From: Lachnospiraceae bacterium
Lineage (GTDB): Bacteria > Bacillota > Clostridia > Lachnospirales > Lachnospiraceae
DNA: 64,000 nt
Assembly: GCA_017453065.1 (NCBI GenBank)
Contig: JAFTKW010000015.1
Coordinates: forward strand, 372,001 to 436,000
Reading direction: 5' to 3'
In this document: positions 8,820 to 16,847 of the stretch, in pieces
Position numbering within the stretch: position 1 is the stretch's first letter
How the letters are laid out: the number at the start of each line of letters is the position of its first letter
Made by a program: the position numbers and the translations under genes
The notes under the pieces: generated by a model
What the model was told of the DNA's origin: nothing
Databases searched by the model: none
The model's input: the letters and a program-made list of their open reading frames with translations, nothing else

Positions 8820-9494
8820 TTAAAGATAGAATGGAAGAGATACCAGTGCGATGGCGACGCACATTACAAGGAAGATTACGATATCTGAGTAGGAATAGTA
8901 GGTTTGAAACTTAGTTTCCAGTTTCAGCGGAGCGATGAATTCTTCTTGCAATTTATCACGCTGTTCTTCGTTAAGCTGATCTTTGTTTAAGATTAATACA
9001 TGATTTTTGCAGTTTCCGAAGCTTTTGCAATCTAGATTGTAAATCACTAATGTTCTTGCGAAGGAGAGCACTTTGGTAATTTCCCACCAGTGCCAGGTTT
9101 CGCTCTGCAAAGCTCCCTCTTCCTTAAAGTGGATTCCTTCTTCGTCTAAGGTGATATCTAATGTCTTTTTTGGATAAATTTTGGTTTTGGCGATGAGGCC
9201 AAACCACTTTGGTCTAATTGCATAAGCAAGATTAAAAGCGATGAAGAAGAGAACAGCTATGGAAAATAGTATCTCGATTCCCATGAAGTCATCACTGCCT
9301 ATCTGCATGCCCCAGGCTACCAGAAAATAGCCAACTATCAAAGCCAATGGGTAGAGAAGTACGGGGCGAAGTACGCCTACGTCGTTGCCATCTCTTTTTT
9401 GGCGGAGAGTTAAAAGCCCGGTTTGATAGCTGCTGGTCCAGCTTTTGAGAAATTCCTTTTTGTTTGCCTCTGTAAGTGTAGATTTAAAATTCAT
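8820..9494 (-). CDS. YcxB-like membrane protein
   Basis: A 224-residue protein with two membrane segments at about residues 45-65 and 73-93, a soluble beta-rich C-terminal part (about 110-200) and a last hydrophobic segment at 205-222. The central segment ITLDEEGIHFKEEGALQSET followed by WHWWEITKV is the typical YcxB-like domain pattern (beta strand, then W.W..I..V, as in PH-like folds). Function is unknown for the family. Ribosome site AGAGGG upstream on the minus strand. It sits 50 bases after asnA on the same strand and may be read from the asnA promoter. Confidence 0.75.
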   Translation of the reverse strand: MNFKSTLTEANKKEFLKSWTSSYQTGLLTLRQKRDGNDVGVLRPVLLYPLALIVGYFLVAWGMQIGSDDFMGIEILFSIAVLFFIAFNLAYAIRPKWFGLIAKTKIYPKKTLDITLDEEGIHFKEEGALQSETWHWWEITKVLSFARTLVIYNLDCKSFGNCKNHVLILNKDQLNEEQRDKLQEEFIAPLKLETKFQTYYSYSDIVIFLVMCVAIALVSLPFYL

Positions 9495-9548
9495 AAATAA
9501 CCCTCTAATAAATTAGTGCAGCCGGTTGGGCTGCACTATGTCTTAACA

Positions 9549-10559
9549 TTATAGTAACTGCAATCCGATGCGTTCTGCTTCCTGCATGAATTCTTCAGGC
9601 CAGATAGAACACTGAACCTCACCGATGTGAGCCTTTCTGAGGAAGAACATACAGATTCGGGACTGCCCAATACCACCACCGATGGTGTAAGGAAGTTTTT
9701 CCTCGAGAATTGCCTTCTGGAATGGAAGCTCTGCGCGATCCTCACAACCAGACTTCTTAAGCTGATATTCCAAAGCCTCTTTGTCAACACGGATACCCAT
9801 GGAAGAAAGCTCCAAGGCAATGTCCAATACTGGGTAGTATACGATGATATCTGCGTTGAGAGACCAGTCGTCGTAGTCAGGTGCTCTGCCATCGTGTCTT
9901 TCGCCAGACTCCAGCTCGTCACCAATCTGCATGATGCAGACAGCGCCTTTTGCCTTGGCAATGTAGTATTCTCTTTCTTTGGCAGAATAGTCAGGGAACA
10001 TATCCTCCAATTCCTGAGTGGTGATAAAGAAAATCTCAGGTGGAAGAACTTCTTCTATGTAGTCATACTGAATGGACATGAACTTTTCTGTCTTGCGAAG
10101 CACTTTGTAAACAGTGCGAACCGTATCCATCAATACATCCAACTCGCGGTCTTCTTTGGAAATAATTTTTTCCCAGTCCCATTGGTCCACATAAATAGAA
10201 TGAATATTGTCAGCGACTTCGTCTCTACGAATCGCACTCATGTCGGTATAAAGACCTTCGCCGATATGGAAACCGTATTTCTTCAGTGCATATCTTTTCC
10301 ATTTAGCCAAGGACTGAACGATTTCAGCCTCTTTGCCATCCTGCTCCTTGATGTCGAAGGTAACAGGTCTTTCGATTCCATTCAAGTTGTCATTTAAACC
10401 GGATCTAGGGTCTACAAAAAGAGGTGCAGACACTCTGAGCAGGTGAAGTCTCTCAGCAAGAAGACTCTGGAAAAAGTCTTTTACAGTTTTGATGGCTACC
10501 TGTGTATCGTACAAGGATAATTCGGATTTATAACCTTCAGGTATTTTGGTGGCACTCAT
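9549..10559 (-). CDS. asnA: Aspartate-ammonia ligase (asparagine synthetase A)
   Basis: A 336-residue cytoplasmic enzyme of the class II tRNA-synthetase-like AsnA family, making asparagine from aspartate, ammonia and ATP. Seen: YDTQVAIKTVKDFFQ, RVSAPLFVDPRSGLND, GLYTDMSAIRRDE, VDQWDWEK, HDGRAPDYDDW and the C-terminal GGGIGQSRICMFFLRK. All are AsnA hallmarks and length matches the roughly 330-residue family norm. Start chosen at 10559 (GGAG upstream); an in-frame ATG at 10580 would add MKEWRKT. Divergent from the SOS-box radical-SAM operon. Confidence 0.97.
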   Translation of the reverse strand: MSATKIPEGYKSELSLYDTQVAIKTVKDFFQSLLAERLHLLRVSAPLFVDPRSGLNDNLNGIERPVTFDIKEQDGKEAEIVQSLAKWKRYALKKYGFHIGEGLYTDMSAIRRDEVADNIHSIYVDQWDWEKIISKEDRELDVLMDTVRTVYKVLRKTEKFMSIQYDYIEEVLPPEIFFITTQELEDMFPDYSAKEREYYIAKAKGAVCIMQIGDELESGERHDGRAPDYDDWSLNADIIVYYPVLDIALELSSMGIRVDKEALEYQLKKSGCEDRAELPFQKAILEEKLPYTIGGGIGQSRICMFFLRKAHIGEVQCSIWPEEFMQEAERIGLQLL

Positions 10560-10685
10560 GGTTTTTCTCCATTCTTTCATGTTTCTTAATATATCTATTA
10601 TATTAAAATACTTTCTACGCCTTTTTGCAAGGGATATTTCAATGATTTACACATTTTTTGGGAGAAAATTTTGTGTAAAATAACA

Positions 10686-10772
10686 GAACATTTGTTCTGA
10701 AAACCATTGCATTTACGTTTTGGCTGTGATAGGATAGGAATGCACAGAACATTTGTTTGGAATGGAGGTGAT
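10686..10772 (+). promoter_or_regulatory. SOS promoter: two LexA boxes around a sigma-A promoter
   Basis: A perfect Gram-positive LexA box GAACATTTGTTC lies at 10686-10697 and a near-perfect copy, GAACATTTGTTT, at 10747-10758. Between them is a possible promoter TTGCAT (10707-10712), 17 bases, TAGGAT (10730-10735), which would place the second box at the transcript start. A strong ribosome site GGAGGTGAT (10764-10772) follows. Repression by LexA and induction by DNA damage are inferred from the consensus GAAC-N4-GTTC. Confidence 0.85.
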
Positions 10773-10777
10773 TTCCT

Positions 10778-12127
10778 GTGGAATATTTGGCGTCAGACGA
10801 AATGACCGTAATGGAGAAGCTTGGTATATTGAGCGATGCAGCCAAGTATGATGTTTCCTGTTCCTCCAGCGGTGTGGAGCGAAAGGGCAATGGAGTGGAC
10901 ATGGGGAATTGCCTGAAGGCAGGAATTTGTCATAGTTTTGCGGCAGATGGCAGATGTATTTCTCTGCTGAAGATTTTATTTACCAATGAATGTATCTACG
11001 ACTGCAAATACTGTATCAATCGAAAGTCCAATGATGTTCCCAGAGCCACTTTTACGCCAGAGGAAGTGAGCGATTTGACCATTCAGTTCTATCGTAGAAA
11101 TTACATAGAAGGTTTATTTTTAAGTTCCGGTATCATTGGAAGCCCCAATTACACCATGGAGCTACTATATCGTACGGTATATTTGCTGCGCAAAGTGCAT
11201 CGGTTCAACGGATATATCCATATCAAGGCGATTCCAGGGGCAGATGCCAGATTGATTCAGATGACGGGCTTTTTGGCAGATCGTATGAGTGTAAATTTGG
11301 AATTGCCGACAGCAGAGGGGCTTAAGGCATTGGCACCGAACAAGCACAGGGTCAATATTCTGACTCCTATGCGTCAGATTCAGACTGGAATTACAGAGAA
11401 TAAGCATGATTTGGTGGTTTATCGCCATGCACCGCAGTTTGTGCCAGGGGGACAGTCCACACAGATGATTATAGGGGCAACACCGGAGAATGATTTTCAA
11501 TTAATCAATGTTGCGGAGGCTTTGTACCAGAAATTTGAACTGAAAAGGGTATATTATTCTGCTTTTGTCAATGTAAATGAAGATTCGCAGTTGCCTGCTT
11601 TGCCAGGTGGTCCGCCGCTTCTTCGTGAGCACAGGCTGTACCAGGCAGATTGGTTGATGCGTTTTTATGGATTTAAGGCGGGAGAACTGTTGGACGAACA
11701 GAGACCATACTTCAATGTTTTGTTGGACCCAAAGGAGGATTGGGCGGTTCGACATTTGGAGTGCTTTCCTGTGGAAATCAACAGAGCACCGTATGAGATG
11801 ATTCTGAGGGTTCCGGGTATTGGTGTGAAAAGTGCACTGAGGATTGTCAAAGCCAGACGCAGTGCCAATTTGACGTTTGAAACCCTGAAGAAGATAGGTG
11901 TGGTTTTGAAACGTGCTCTATACTTCATTACCTGTAATGGGAAGATGATGTATCCGACCAAATTGGAAGAGGACTACATCGTTCGCAATCTTACAGAAAA
12001 GAAGGATCGCATTCAGTTTGGGCAGGATGGAATGACATTTCAGCAATTGTCTCTTTTTGATGATGGGAGTTTTGATGCAATGCCGACGGTTGTAGATCGG
12101 TTTGCGTCCGCGATGGGACAGCTTTGA
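10778..12127 (+). CDS. Putative DNA modification/repair radical SAM protein
   Basis: A 449-residue radical S-adenosylmethionine enzyme. The 4Fe-4S motif CxxxCxxC is seen as CIYDCKYC at about residues 72-79, with the FLSSGI segment after it. Near the C-terminus ILRVPGIGVKSALRIVKARR is a helix-hairpin-helix DNA-binding motif, as in several repair enzymes. This domain order matches the family that NCBI/TIGRFAM names putative DNA modification/repair radical SAM protein (TIGR03916 as I recall), always next to the following gene. Starts with GTG at 10778 behind GGAGGTGAT. The LexA boxes upstream give direct support for a role in the DNA damage response; the actual lesion or modification is unknown. 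Confidence 0.9.
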   Translation: MEYLASDEMTVMEKLGILSDAAKYDVSCSSSGVERKGNGVDMGNCLKAGICHSFAADGRCISLLKILFTNECIYDCKYCINRKSNDVPRATFTPEEVSDLTIQFYRRNYIEGLFLSSGIIGSPNYTMELLYRTVYLLRKVHRFNGYIHIKAIPGADARLIQMTGFLADRMSVNLELPTAEGLKALAPNKHRVNILTPMRQIQTGITENKHDLVVYRHAPQFVPGGQSTQMIIGATPENDFQLINVAEALYQKFELKRVYYSAFVNVNEDSQLPALPGGPPLLREHRLYQADWLMRFYGFKAGELLDEQRPYFNVLLDPKEDWAVRHLECFPVEINRAPYEMILRVPGIGVKSALRIVKARRSANLTFETLKKIGVVLKRALYFITCNGKMMYPTKLEEDYIVRNLTEKKDRIQFGQDGMTFQQLSLFDDGSFDAMPTVVDRFASAMGQL

Positions 12128-12161
12128 GCCTCTTTTGGCTCTTTGAAAATAGGAGATTTAT

Positions 12162-12941
12162 ATGGAAGAAAAAGTTTTGATATGCGAGGATTCCGTAGAG
12201 GGAGTCTTCACAGCTATATATGAAATATACGAACAGCATATGGATTTGGATACCACTAGAGTTCAGACTAGTGAAGATGAAAATATACGTCTGTTTGCCA
12301 CTTACCAGTCTGTTACTACAGATTTGGAAAAAGCTAATAAGGTGACTGGTACGATTCGAAAGCGTCTAGGAGAGGATGCTTATAAGGATATCTGTATGGC
12401 ACTTACTACCACGGATGCTGACAAGGCTCAAGCGGTATTTCGTACCGTAGTTACTGGACTTCGCATGACTCGCGGAAATAAAATAGCGTATGTTATGGAT
12501 AACTTATCTGACGATTCTGTCAGGAAGGTTATGACACTCAGTAGAAATGCTGGAAACGAGCTCCATCACATGATTGAGTTCGTTCGGTTCGAAGAAATGA
12601 CACAGGGTTTTTTGATGGCAAGATTCAGTGCCAGGAACAAGATTCTTCCCGTGATGATTCCTCATTTCGCAGACAGACTTCCATCAGAGAACTTCATTAT
12701 TTACGACGAGAGACACGATTGGGCAGCAGTCCACCCTGCAAGAAGGGACTGGATTTTGGTGGAAGGGGCAGGAGAGAAGTTGCATCTTTTGGAAGACAAG
12801 TTATCACCCAAAGAGATGAATTATCAGGACTTATACCGTCACTTTGTAGACAAGATTGCTATTGATGAACGAAGAAATTACGAATTACAGCGCAACATGT
12901 TGCCAATTCGCTTTAGAAAGTACATGACAGAGTTTCAATAA
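12162..12941 (+). CDS. Partner DNA repair protein (TIGR03915/DUF4130 type)
   Basis: A 259-residue protein of the family paired with the radical SAM gene above. The N-terminal half begins ICEDSVEGVFTAIYEIYEQH; the DUF4130-like C-terminal half includes HHMIEFVRFEE, MIPHFADRLPSENFIIYDERH and the W.....VEG region. DUF4130 proteins are related by annotation to uracil-DNA-glycosylase-associated proteins, but no catalytic role is proven. It starts 34 bases after the radical SAM gene with AGGAGA upstream, so it shares the SOS promoter. Family assignment is by remembered sequence pattern. Confidence 0.85.
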   Translation: MEEKVLICEDSVEGVFTAIYEIYEQHMDLDTTRVQTSEDENIRLFATYQSVTTDLEKANKVTGTIRKRLGEDAYKDICMALTTTDADKAQAVFRTVVTGLRMTRGNKIAYVMDNLSDDSVRKVMTLSRNAGNELHHMIEFVRFEEMTQGFLMARFSARNKILPVMIPHFADRLPSENFIIYDERHDWAAVHPARRDWILVEGAGEKLHLLEDKLSPKEMNYQDLYRHFVDKIAIDERRNYELQRNMLPIRFRKYMTEFQ

Positions 12942-13056
12942 CATCGCAAATTTGCACAGAGCAAATATCCTAAATTTGGAAAAAGTATGCAAATGGACGA
13001 AAGTGTCAAAGTGCCCTTTACTTTTGGAAAATTTTGAGCAATAATCATAGGCATCG

Positions 13057-13078
13057 GTTATAAATGGTACTTTATAAC
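13057..13078 (+). promoter_or_regulatory. Inverted repeat upstream of the HPr-like gene
   Basis: Perfect arms GTTATAAA and TTTATAAC around TGGTAC, 60 bases before the HPr-like start. A second small palindrome AAACCGGTTT follows at about 13100. Either could be an operator; no cognate regulator is evident. Confidence 0.35.
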
Positions 13079-13138
13079 TAATGGCATCATTGTATTTATA
13101 AACCGGTTTGAGGAGATTTAGGAAAGAAGGTTTGTGCC

Positions 13139-13363
13139 ATGGAATGCAGAATCAAGTTAACTCCTGGCGAAGTTGAGCAGTTCGTAGCTGCTGCAACTAG
13201 ATGTGATTTCGACATTGACATTTCTTACAACAGATATGTTGTTGACGCGAAATCCTTCTTAGGAGTTTTCGGGATGGATTTTTCAAAGGTATTAACAGTT
13301 CGTTGCTACGGATACGATAGCGATTTCGATGCGCTGCTTCGCTCCAAGGCAATCGCCTGCTAA
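13139..13363 (+). CDS. HPr/Crh-like protein lacking the active-site histidine
   Basis: A 74-residue protein that aligns with HPr of the phosphotransferase system over its length: VEQFVAAATRCDFDIDISYN matches the HPr helix-strand region, and VVDAKSFLGVFGM matches the HPr segment VNLKSIMGVMSL. The segment that carries His15 in HPr (GIHARPAT) reads KLTPGEVE here, so no phosphorylatable His is present. The Ser of the HPr-kinase site is kept as Ser39 in AKSFLG. This resembles Bacillus Crh, which lacks His15 but keeps Ser46 and acts only in catabolite regulation. Ribosome site GAAAGAAGG upstream. Single-gene unit with its own terminator. Confidence 0.8.
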   Translation: MECRIKLTPGEVEQFVAAATRCDFDIDISYNRYVVDAKSFLGVFGMDFSKVLTVRCYGYDSDFDALLRSKAIAC

Positions 13364-13400
13364 TTAATTGAAGCTTCCAAAAAGGGTGTGCCCGCAATTG

Positions 13401-13444
13401 ACTCTCTGAGGTAGATAGTTTACTATCATCTTGGGGAGTTTTTT
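13401..13444 (+). terminator. Intrinsic terminator
   Basis: Long stem with G-T pairs: ACTCTCTGAGGTAGATAG (13401-13418) pairs with CTATCATCTTGGGGAGT around TTTA, followed by six T that run into repeat copy A. Confidence 0.85.
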
Positions 13445-13621
13445 GTTATGACGACAAGGCAAGCACCGAGTGATGAGGGCGGGTACGGATGTGAGCATTA
13501 TGAGGCGGCGTGCTAGCACGGAAGGCCCATAATGCGAAACAGACGAGGGCGTCGTGATTTCACGACGAAGTATTTGCCGCCCGTTAATCAGACGTTGATT
13601 TGCAGCGCAAATTAACGTCTG
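13445..13621 (+). repeat. Dispersed multi-hairpin repeat, copy A
   Basis: Begins in the terminator T run with GTTATGACGACAAGGCAAG, the head of the repeat family found also at 16248, 22380 and 40145. It holds four hairpins in a row: GCATTATG/CATAATGC enclosing CGTGC-TA-GCACG (13509-13520); CGTCGTGA-TT-TCACGACG; and, after CCGTTAATCAGA, a 15-bp stem CAGACGTTGATTTGC/GCAAATTAACGTCTG (13589-13621) with one G-T pair. The last stem ends about 40 bases before the helicase start, so it would be in the helicase leader if transcribed. Confidence 0.75.
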
Positions 13622-13662
13622 CACAGAACTGGTGGGAGCAAAGGAGCAAGCACTGCGGGAAG

Positions 13663-16206
13663 ATGAGTATGGACGCAGAGAAAACACAGGAACAACTGAA
13701 TAAGCTTGAAATACGAATCTCTGTCAGGGCGTTGGTAGAGTTTCTTTTGCGTGCCGGAGATATTGACAATCGTAGAGTGGGTGCTCCTGAAAATGCCATG
13801 CAGGAAGGTGGACGCATTCACAGAATGATTCAGAAGCGCATGGGTGAGGGCTACGAGGACGAAGTGTTCCTGCGCTACCAGCATGAGACAGAGCACTATA
13901 TTTTGACCATTGAGGGTCGAGCGGATGGTGTTTATACAGAGAAAAATGATGACATTCGATTTATTCCAGAGTCAGAAGATGCAGGTCTGGAACTTGTATC
14001 AGAAGAAAAGCGCGTGACCATTGATGAAATCAAGGGAACCTATCGGAATCTGGACAAAATTACGAAGCCAGTTCCAGAGCATTTAGCGCAGGCCAAAATG
14101 TATGCTTATATTTATGCATCGCAGCATGATTTAAAGACTATCCGAGTTCGCATGACCTATTGCAATATAGAGACAGAAGAGATCAAGTTTTTTTACGAAG
14201 AGTTTACCATTTATGAAATCACGGATTGGTTTCAGAGTGTTATGAAGGAGTACCAGAAGTGGGCGGACTATGAGAGTGAATGGAGAAGGCTGCGACAGGA
14301 GTCTATTCAGCAGATGACATTTCCGTTTGAGTATCGTGAAGGCCAGAAGCAATTGGTTGGATACGTTTATCAGACGATTGTGAATCAGAAAAAACTATTC
14401 GTTGAGGCTCCCACGGGTGTAGGGAAGACCATATCCACGGTATACCCATCAATCAAGGCTATGGCGGAGGGTATGGGTGATAAATTGTTCTATCTTACTG
14501 CCAAGACTATTACCCGAACTGTGGCGGAAAATACGTTTGCACTTCTCAGGGAAAGAGGGCTTCAGTTTAAAAGTGTGATCTTGACTGCCAAGGACAAGAT
14601 TTGCTTCATGGAAGAAACGGAATGCAATCCAGAAAAGTGTCCTTATGCCAAAGGGCATTATGACAGAATTAACGATGCCATCTTTGATTTATTGACCCAT
14701 GAAGATAGTTTTACCAGAGATAATATAGAAGAGTATGCCAGAAAGCATCAGGTTTGCCCTTTTGAATTTTGCTTGGATATGAGCCTCTATGCGGATGGCA
14801 TTGTTTGTGACTATAACTATGTGTTTGACCCACATGTATATTTGAAACGCTTTTTTGGAGATGGAAATAGTGGCAAATATCTATTCTTAGTAGATGAAGG
14901 GCACAATCTGCTGGAGCGTGGCAGAGAAATGTACAGCGCAGTTCTTCGGAAAGAAGATTTCTTGGAACTAAAAAAGAAAATTCATGTTGTGTTATCTACT
15001 ACTGCAGCGGGCCGGATCCACGAATACGGTGGCAAACTGGAAAAGCAGCTGGACAAATGCAACCGGGATATGTTGGTGCTAAAGAAGGATTGTGAAAACT
15101 TCCAGATAGTTGAGTTTATTGATCCATTTGTGCAGAGCTTAAATCGCCTGTATGATACCATCAATCAGTATTTAGAGGAGCATGATGACAACGCAGTCAG
15201 GAAAGATATTTTGGACTTTTTCTTTGAAATTGCGCATTTTTTGGAGATTTATGAGCTGGTAGATGACAAATATGTCATGTACACGGAGTATGAAGAAGAT
15301 GGCAGTTTCATCTTAAAATTGTTTTGTGTGGATCCGTCCACCAACCTAAGGGAATGTATGAATCGAGCCCGAAGCAGCGTGCTCTTTTCAGCGACTTTTT
15401 TGCCAATTCAGTATTACAAGAAACTACTCGGTGGCAAAGAGGAAGACTATGAGGTCTATGCCAAATCAGTATTTGACCCGGAAAAAAGAGCCCTACTTAT
15501 TGGTGGAGATGTAACCAGTAAATATACAAGGCGAAATGAGGATGAGTACTTCAATATTGCCAAGTATATTGAACAGATTGTTAAGAATCGCCATGGGAAT
15601 TATATGGTATTTTTCCCTTCCTATGCCTTCATGCAGGAGGTATACGCATCTTATCAGGAGTATTTCGCAAATGATGATACAGAATGCCTGGTGCAGGATA
15701 GCTTCATGAATGAGGAGCAAAGAGAGGCTTTCTTGGCTCGCTTTGAGGGCAATCCTGAACTGGATTTAACCTCTGTCATGGGAATAGATGTAGAAATAGA
15801 TTCCGAAGGGGAATCAGAACGAACGCTTATTGGCTTCTGTGTCATGGGTGGAATCTTTGGAGAAGGAATCGACCTAAAGCACGATAGTCTGATTGGTGTT
15901 ATTGTAGTGGGAACGGGTCTTCCTCAGGTTTGCAATGAAAGAGAGCTATTAAAAGCCTATTTTGATGCAGATGGGGAGAGCGGATTTGACTATGCTTACC
16001 GGTATCCTGGAATGAACAAGGTTTTGCAGGCCGCAGGACGTGTGATTCGTACCTCTGATGATGTGGGGATAATAGCATTGTTGGATGAACGTTTTTTGCA
16101 AGGCTCTTATCAGCGCATGTTCCCAAGGGAATGGATGAATTTTGAAGTAGTAAATTTGCAGAGTGTTTCAAAGCGTGTGGAACGCTTTTGGGATTCTTGG
16201 TTGTAA
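13663..16206 (+). CDS. PD-(D/E)XK nuclease-helicase fusion, DinG/XPD type
   Basis: A protein of 847 aa. The N-terminal 200 residues hold a RecB/Cas4-like nuclease core: GRADGVY (Asp) and TIDEIKG (Glu-Ile-Lys). A superfamily 2 helicase of the DinG/Rad3 group follows: Walker A EAPTGVGKT at about residue 247, a cysteine cluster C..(E)CNPEKCPYA...CPFEF typical of the XPD/DinG 4Fe-4S domain, the Walker B variant VDEGHN, SATFLP, and motif VI QAAGRVIRT. Such enzymes unwind damaged or structured DNA 5' to 3'. I start at ATG 13663 because an in-frame 13600 start would translate through the repeat hairpin; AAGGAG is at 13641-13646. Single gene. Confidence 0.9.
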   Translation: MSMDAEKTQEQLNKLEIRISVRALVEFLLRAGDIDNRRVGAPENAMQEGGRIHRMIQKRMGEGYEDEVFLRYQHETEHYILTIEGRADGVYTEKNDDIRFIPESEDAGLELVSEEKRVTIDEIKGTYRNLDKITKPVPEHLAQAKMYAYIYASQHDLKTIRVRMTYCNIETEEIKFFYEEFTIYEITDWFQSVMKEYQKWADYESEWRRLRQESIQQMTFPFEYREGQKQLVGYVYQTIVNQKKLFVEAPTGVGKTISTVYPSIKAMAEGMGDKLFYLTAKTITRTVAENTFALLRERGLQFKSVILTAKDKICFMEETECNPEKCPYAKGHYDRINDAIFDLLTHEDSFTRDNIEEYARKHQVCPFEFCLDMSLYADGIVCDYNYVFDPHVYLKRFFGDGNSGKYLFLVDEGHNLLERGREMYSAVLRKEDFLELKKKIHVVLSTTAAGRIHEYGGKLEKQLDKCNRDMLVLKKDCENFQIVEFIDPFVQSLNRLYDTINQYLEEHDDNAVRKDILDFFFEIAHFLEIYELVDDKYVMYTEYEEDGSFILKLFCVDPSTNLRECMNRARSSVLFSATFLPIQYYKKLLGGKEEDYEVYAKSVFDPEKRALLIGGDVTSKYTRRNEDEYFNIAKYIEQIVKNRHGNYMVFFPSYAFMQEVYASYQEYFANDDTECLVQDSFMNEEQREAFLARFEGNPELDLTSVMGIDVEIDSEGESERTLIGFCVMGGIFGEGIDLKHDSLIGVIVVGTGLPQVCNERELLKAYFDADGESGFDYAYRYPGMNKVLQAAGRVIRTSDDVGIIALLDERFLQGSYQRMFPREWMNFEVVNLQSVSKRVERFWDSWL

Positions 16207-16210
16207 AGTT

Positions 16211-16252
16211 AAGCCATTCTGGTGCTTTTGATAGCACCAGGGTGGCTTTTTT
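16211..16252 (+). terminator. Intrinsic terminator after the helicase
   Basis: AAGCCATTCTGGTGCT pairs with AGCACCAGGGTGGCTT around TTTGAT, followed by six T; the T run continues into repeat copy B. Confidence 0.92.
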
Positions 16253-16365
16253 GTGATGGCGACGAGGCAAGCGACAGAAGGCCAGAGCACAGACTTGTGC
16301 TTGCACAAAAGGATGAGCACTTGGCTCATTTCTTGGTCAAAACGCCGCATAAGATAACGGGCGTT
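16248..16365 (+). repeat. Dispersed multi-hairpin repeat, copy B
   Basis: Head TTTTTGTGATGGCGACGAGG directly after the terminator, then GCAAGCGAC. Hairpins: TTGTGC-TT-GCACAA (16295-16308) followed by AAGGA; ATGAGC/GCTCAT just after; and AACGCC/GGCGTT (16341-16346 with 16360-16365). Compared with copies A and C the first hairpin keeps the GTGC/GCAC core while its outer base pairs change on both arms together. Confidence 0.75.
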
Positions 16366-16847
16366 ACATAAAGGCGGAGCGGTTTACATAAAAATGCTAC
16401 CGGTTGAGGTTTTATGTTACTGTGACTAGGGTACCAAATCTTGCAAAATCTTACAAAATGACACTTATTTTTGCAAGTTTGACGCCCAAATTAGAGCAAA
16501 ATTGACACATGTGTATATGTGGATAACTATGTGGAAATTGGGGATTTCTTTTTTGATTTGCCGAAAAAATCGACACTTAAGCCATTTCGTCGACAAAGGT
16601 CGACAAAGAGTGAGAAATTGCAAAAAAACTGAACTGGTCAAAATTGTTATGTAAATTAGATGGCGACAAATAAACAGTAGTTTTACATAATAATAAGTAA
16701 AAACTCTCTGTGGACTTTCTCTCGGCAAAGTAGTACAATCTACATACGCGTCTCTAAATATATAGGTATATATAAATATTAGTATATGTATATAGTCAGG
16801 AATGATGATATTCCGGAGGAGACGTTTAGGCACAAAGGAGTATATTT
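16366..16847 (+). other. Long intergenic region before the ABC operon
   Basis: About 480 bases without a supportable gene. It is AT-rich and contains several copies of TTTACATAA or its complement and a short duplication GTCGACAAAG near 16590-16608. A plausible promoter is TGGACT (16711-16716), 17 bases, TACAAT (16734-16739), placing the start about 100 bases before the exporter gene. The 122-codon minus-strand open frame here shows no family features. Confidence 0.5.

Noticed and set aside
13445-13621. Repeat copy A as part of an insertion sequence
   Set aside because: No transposase frame or terminal inverted repeats with target duplications are visible near any of the copies.
13600-13662. 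The longer start of the helicase gene
   Set aside because: It would begin inside the long repeat hairpin, and the added residues do not match the family.
16465-16833. A 122-codon minus-strand frame in the long gap before the ABC exporter
   Set aside because: Composition is that of AT-rich noncoding DNA, with no family pattern and no ribosome site.
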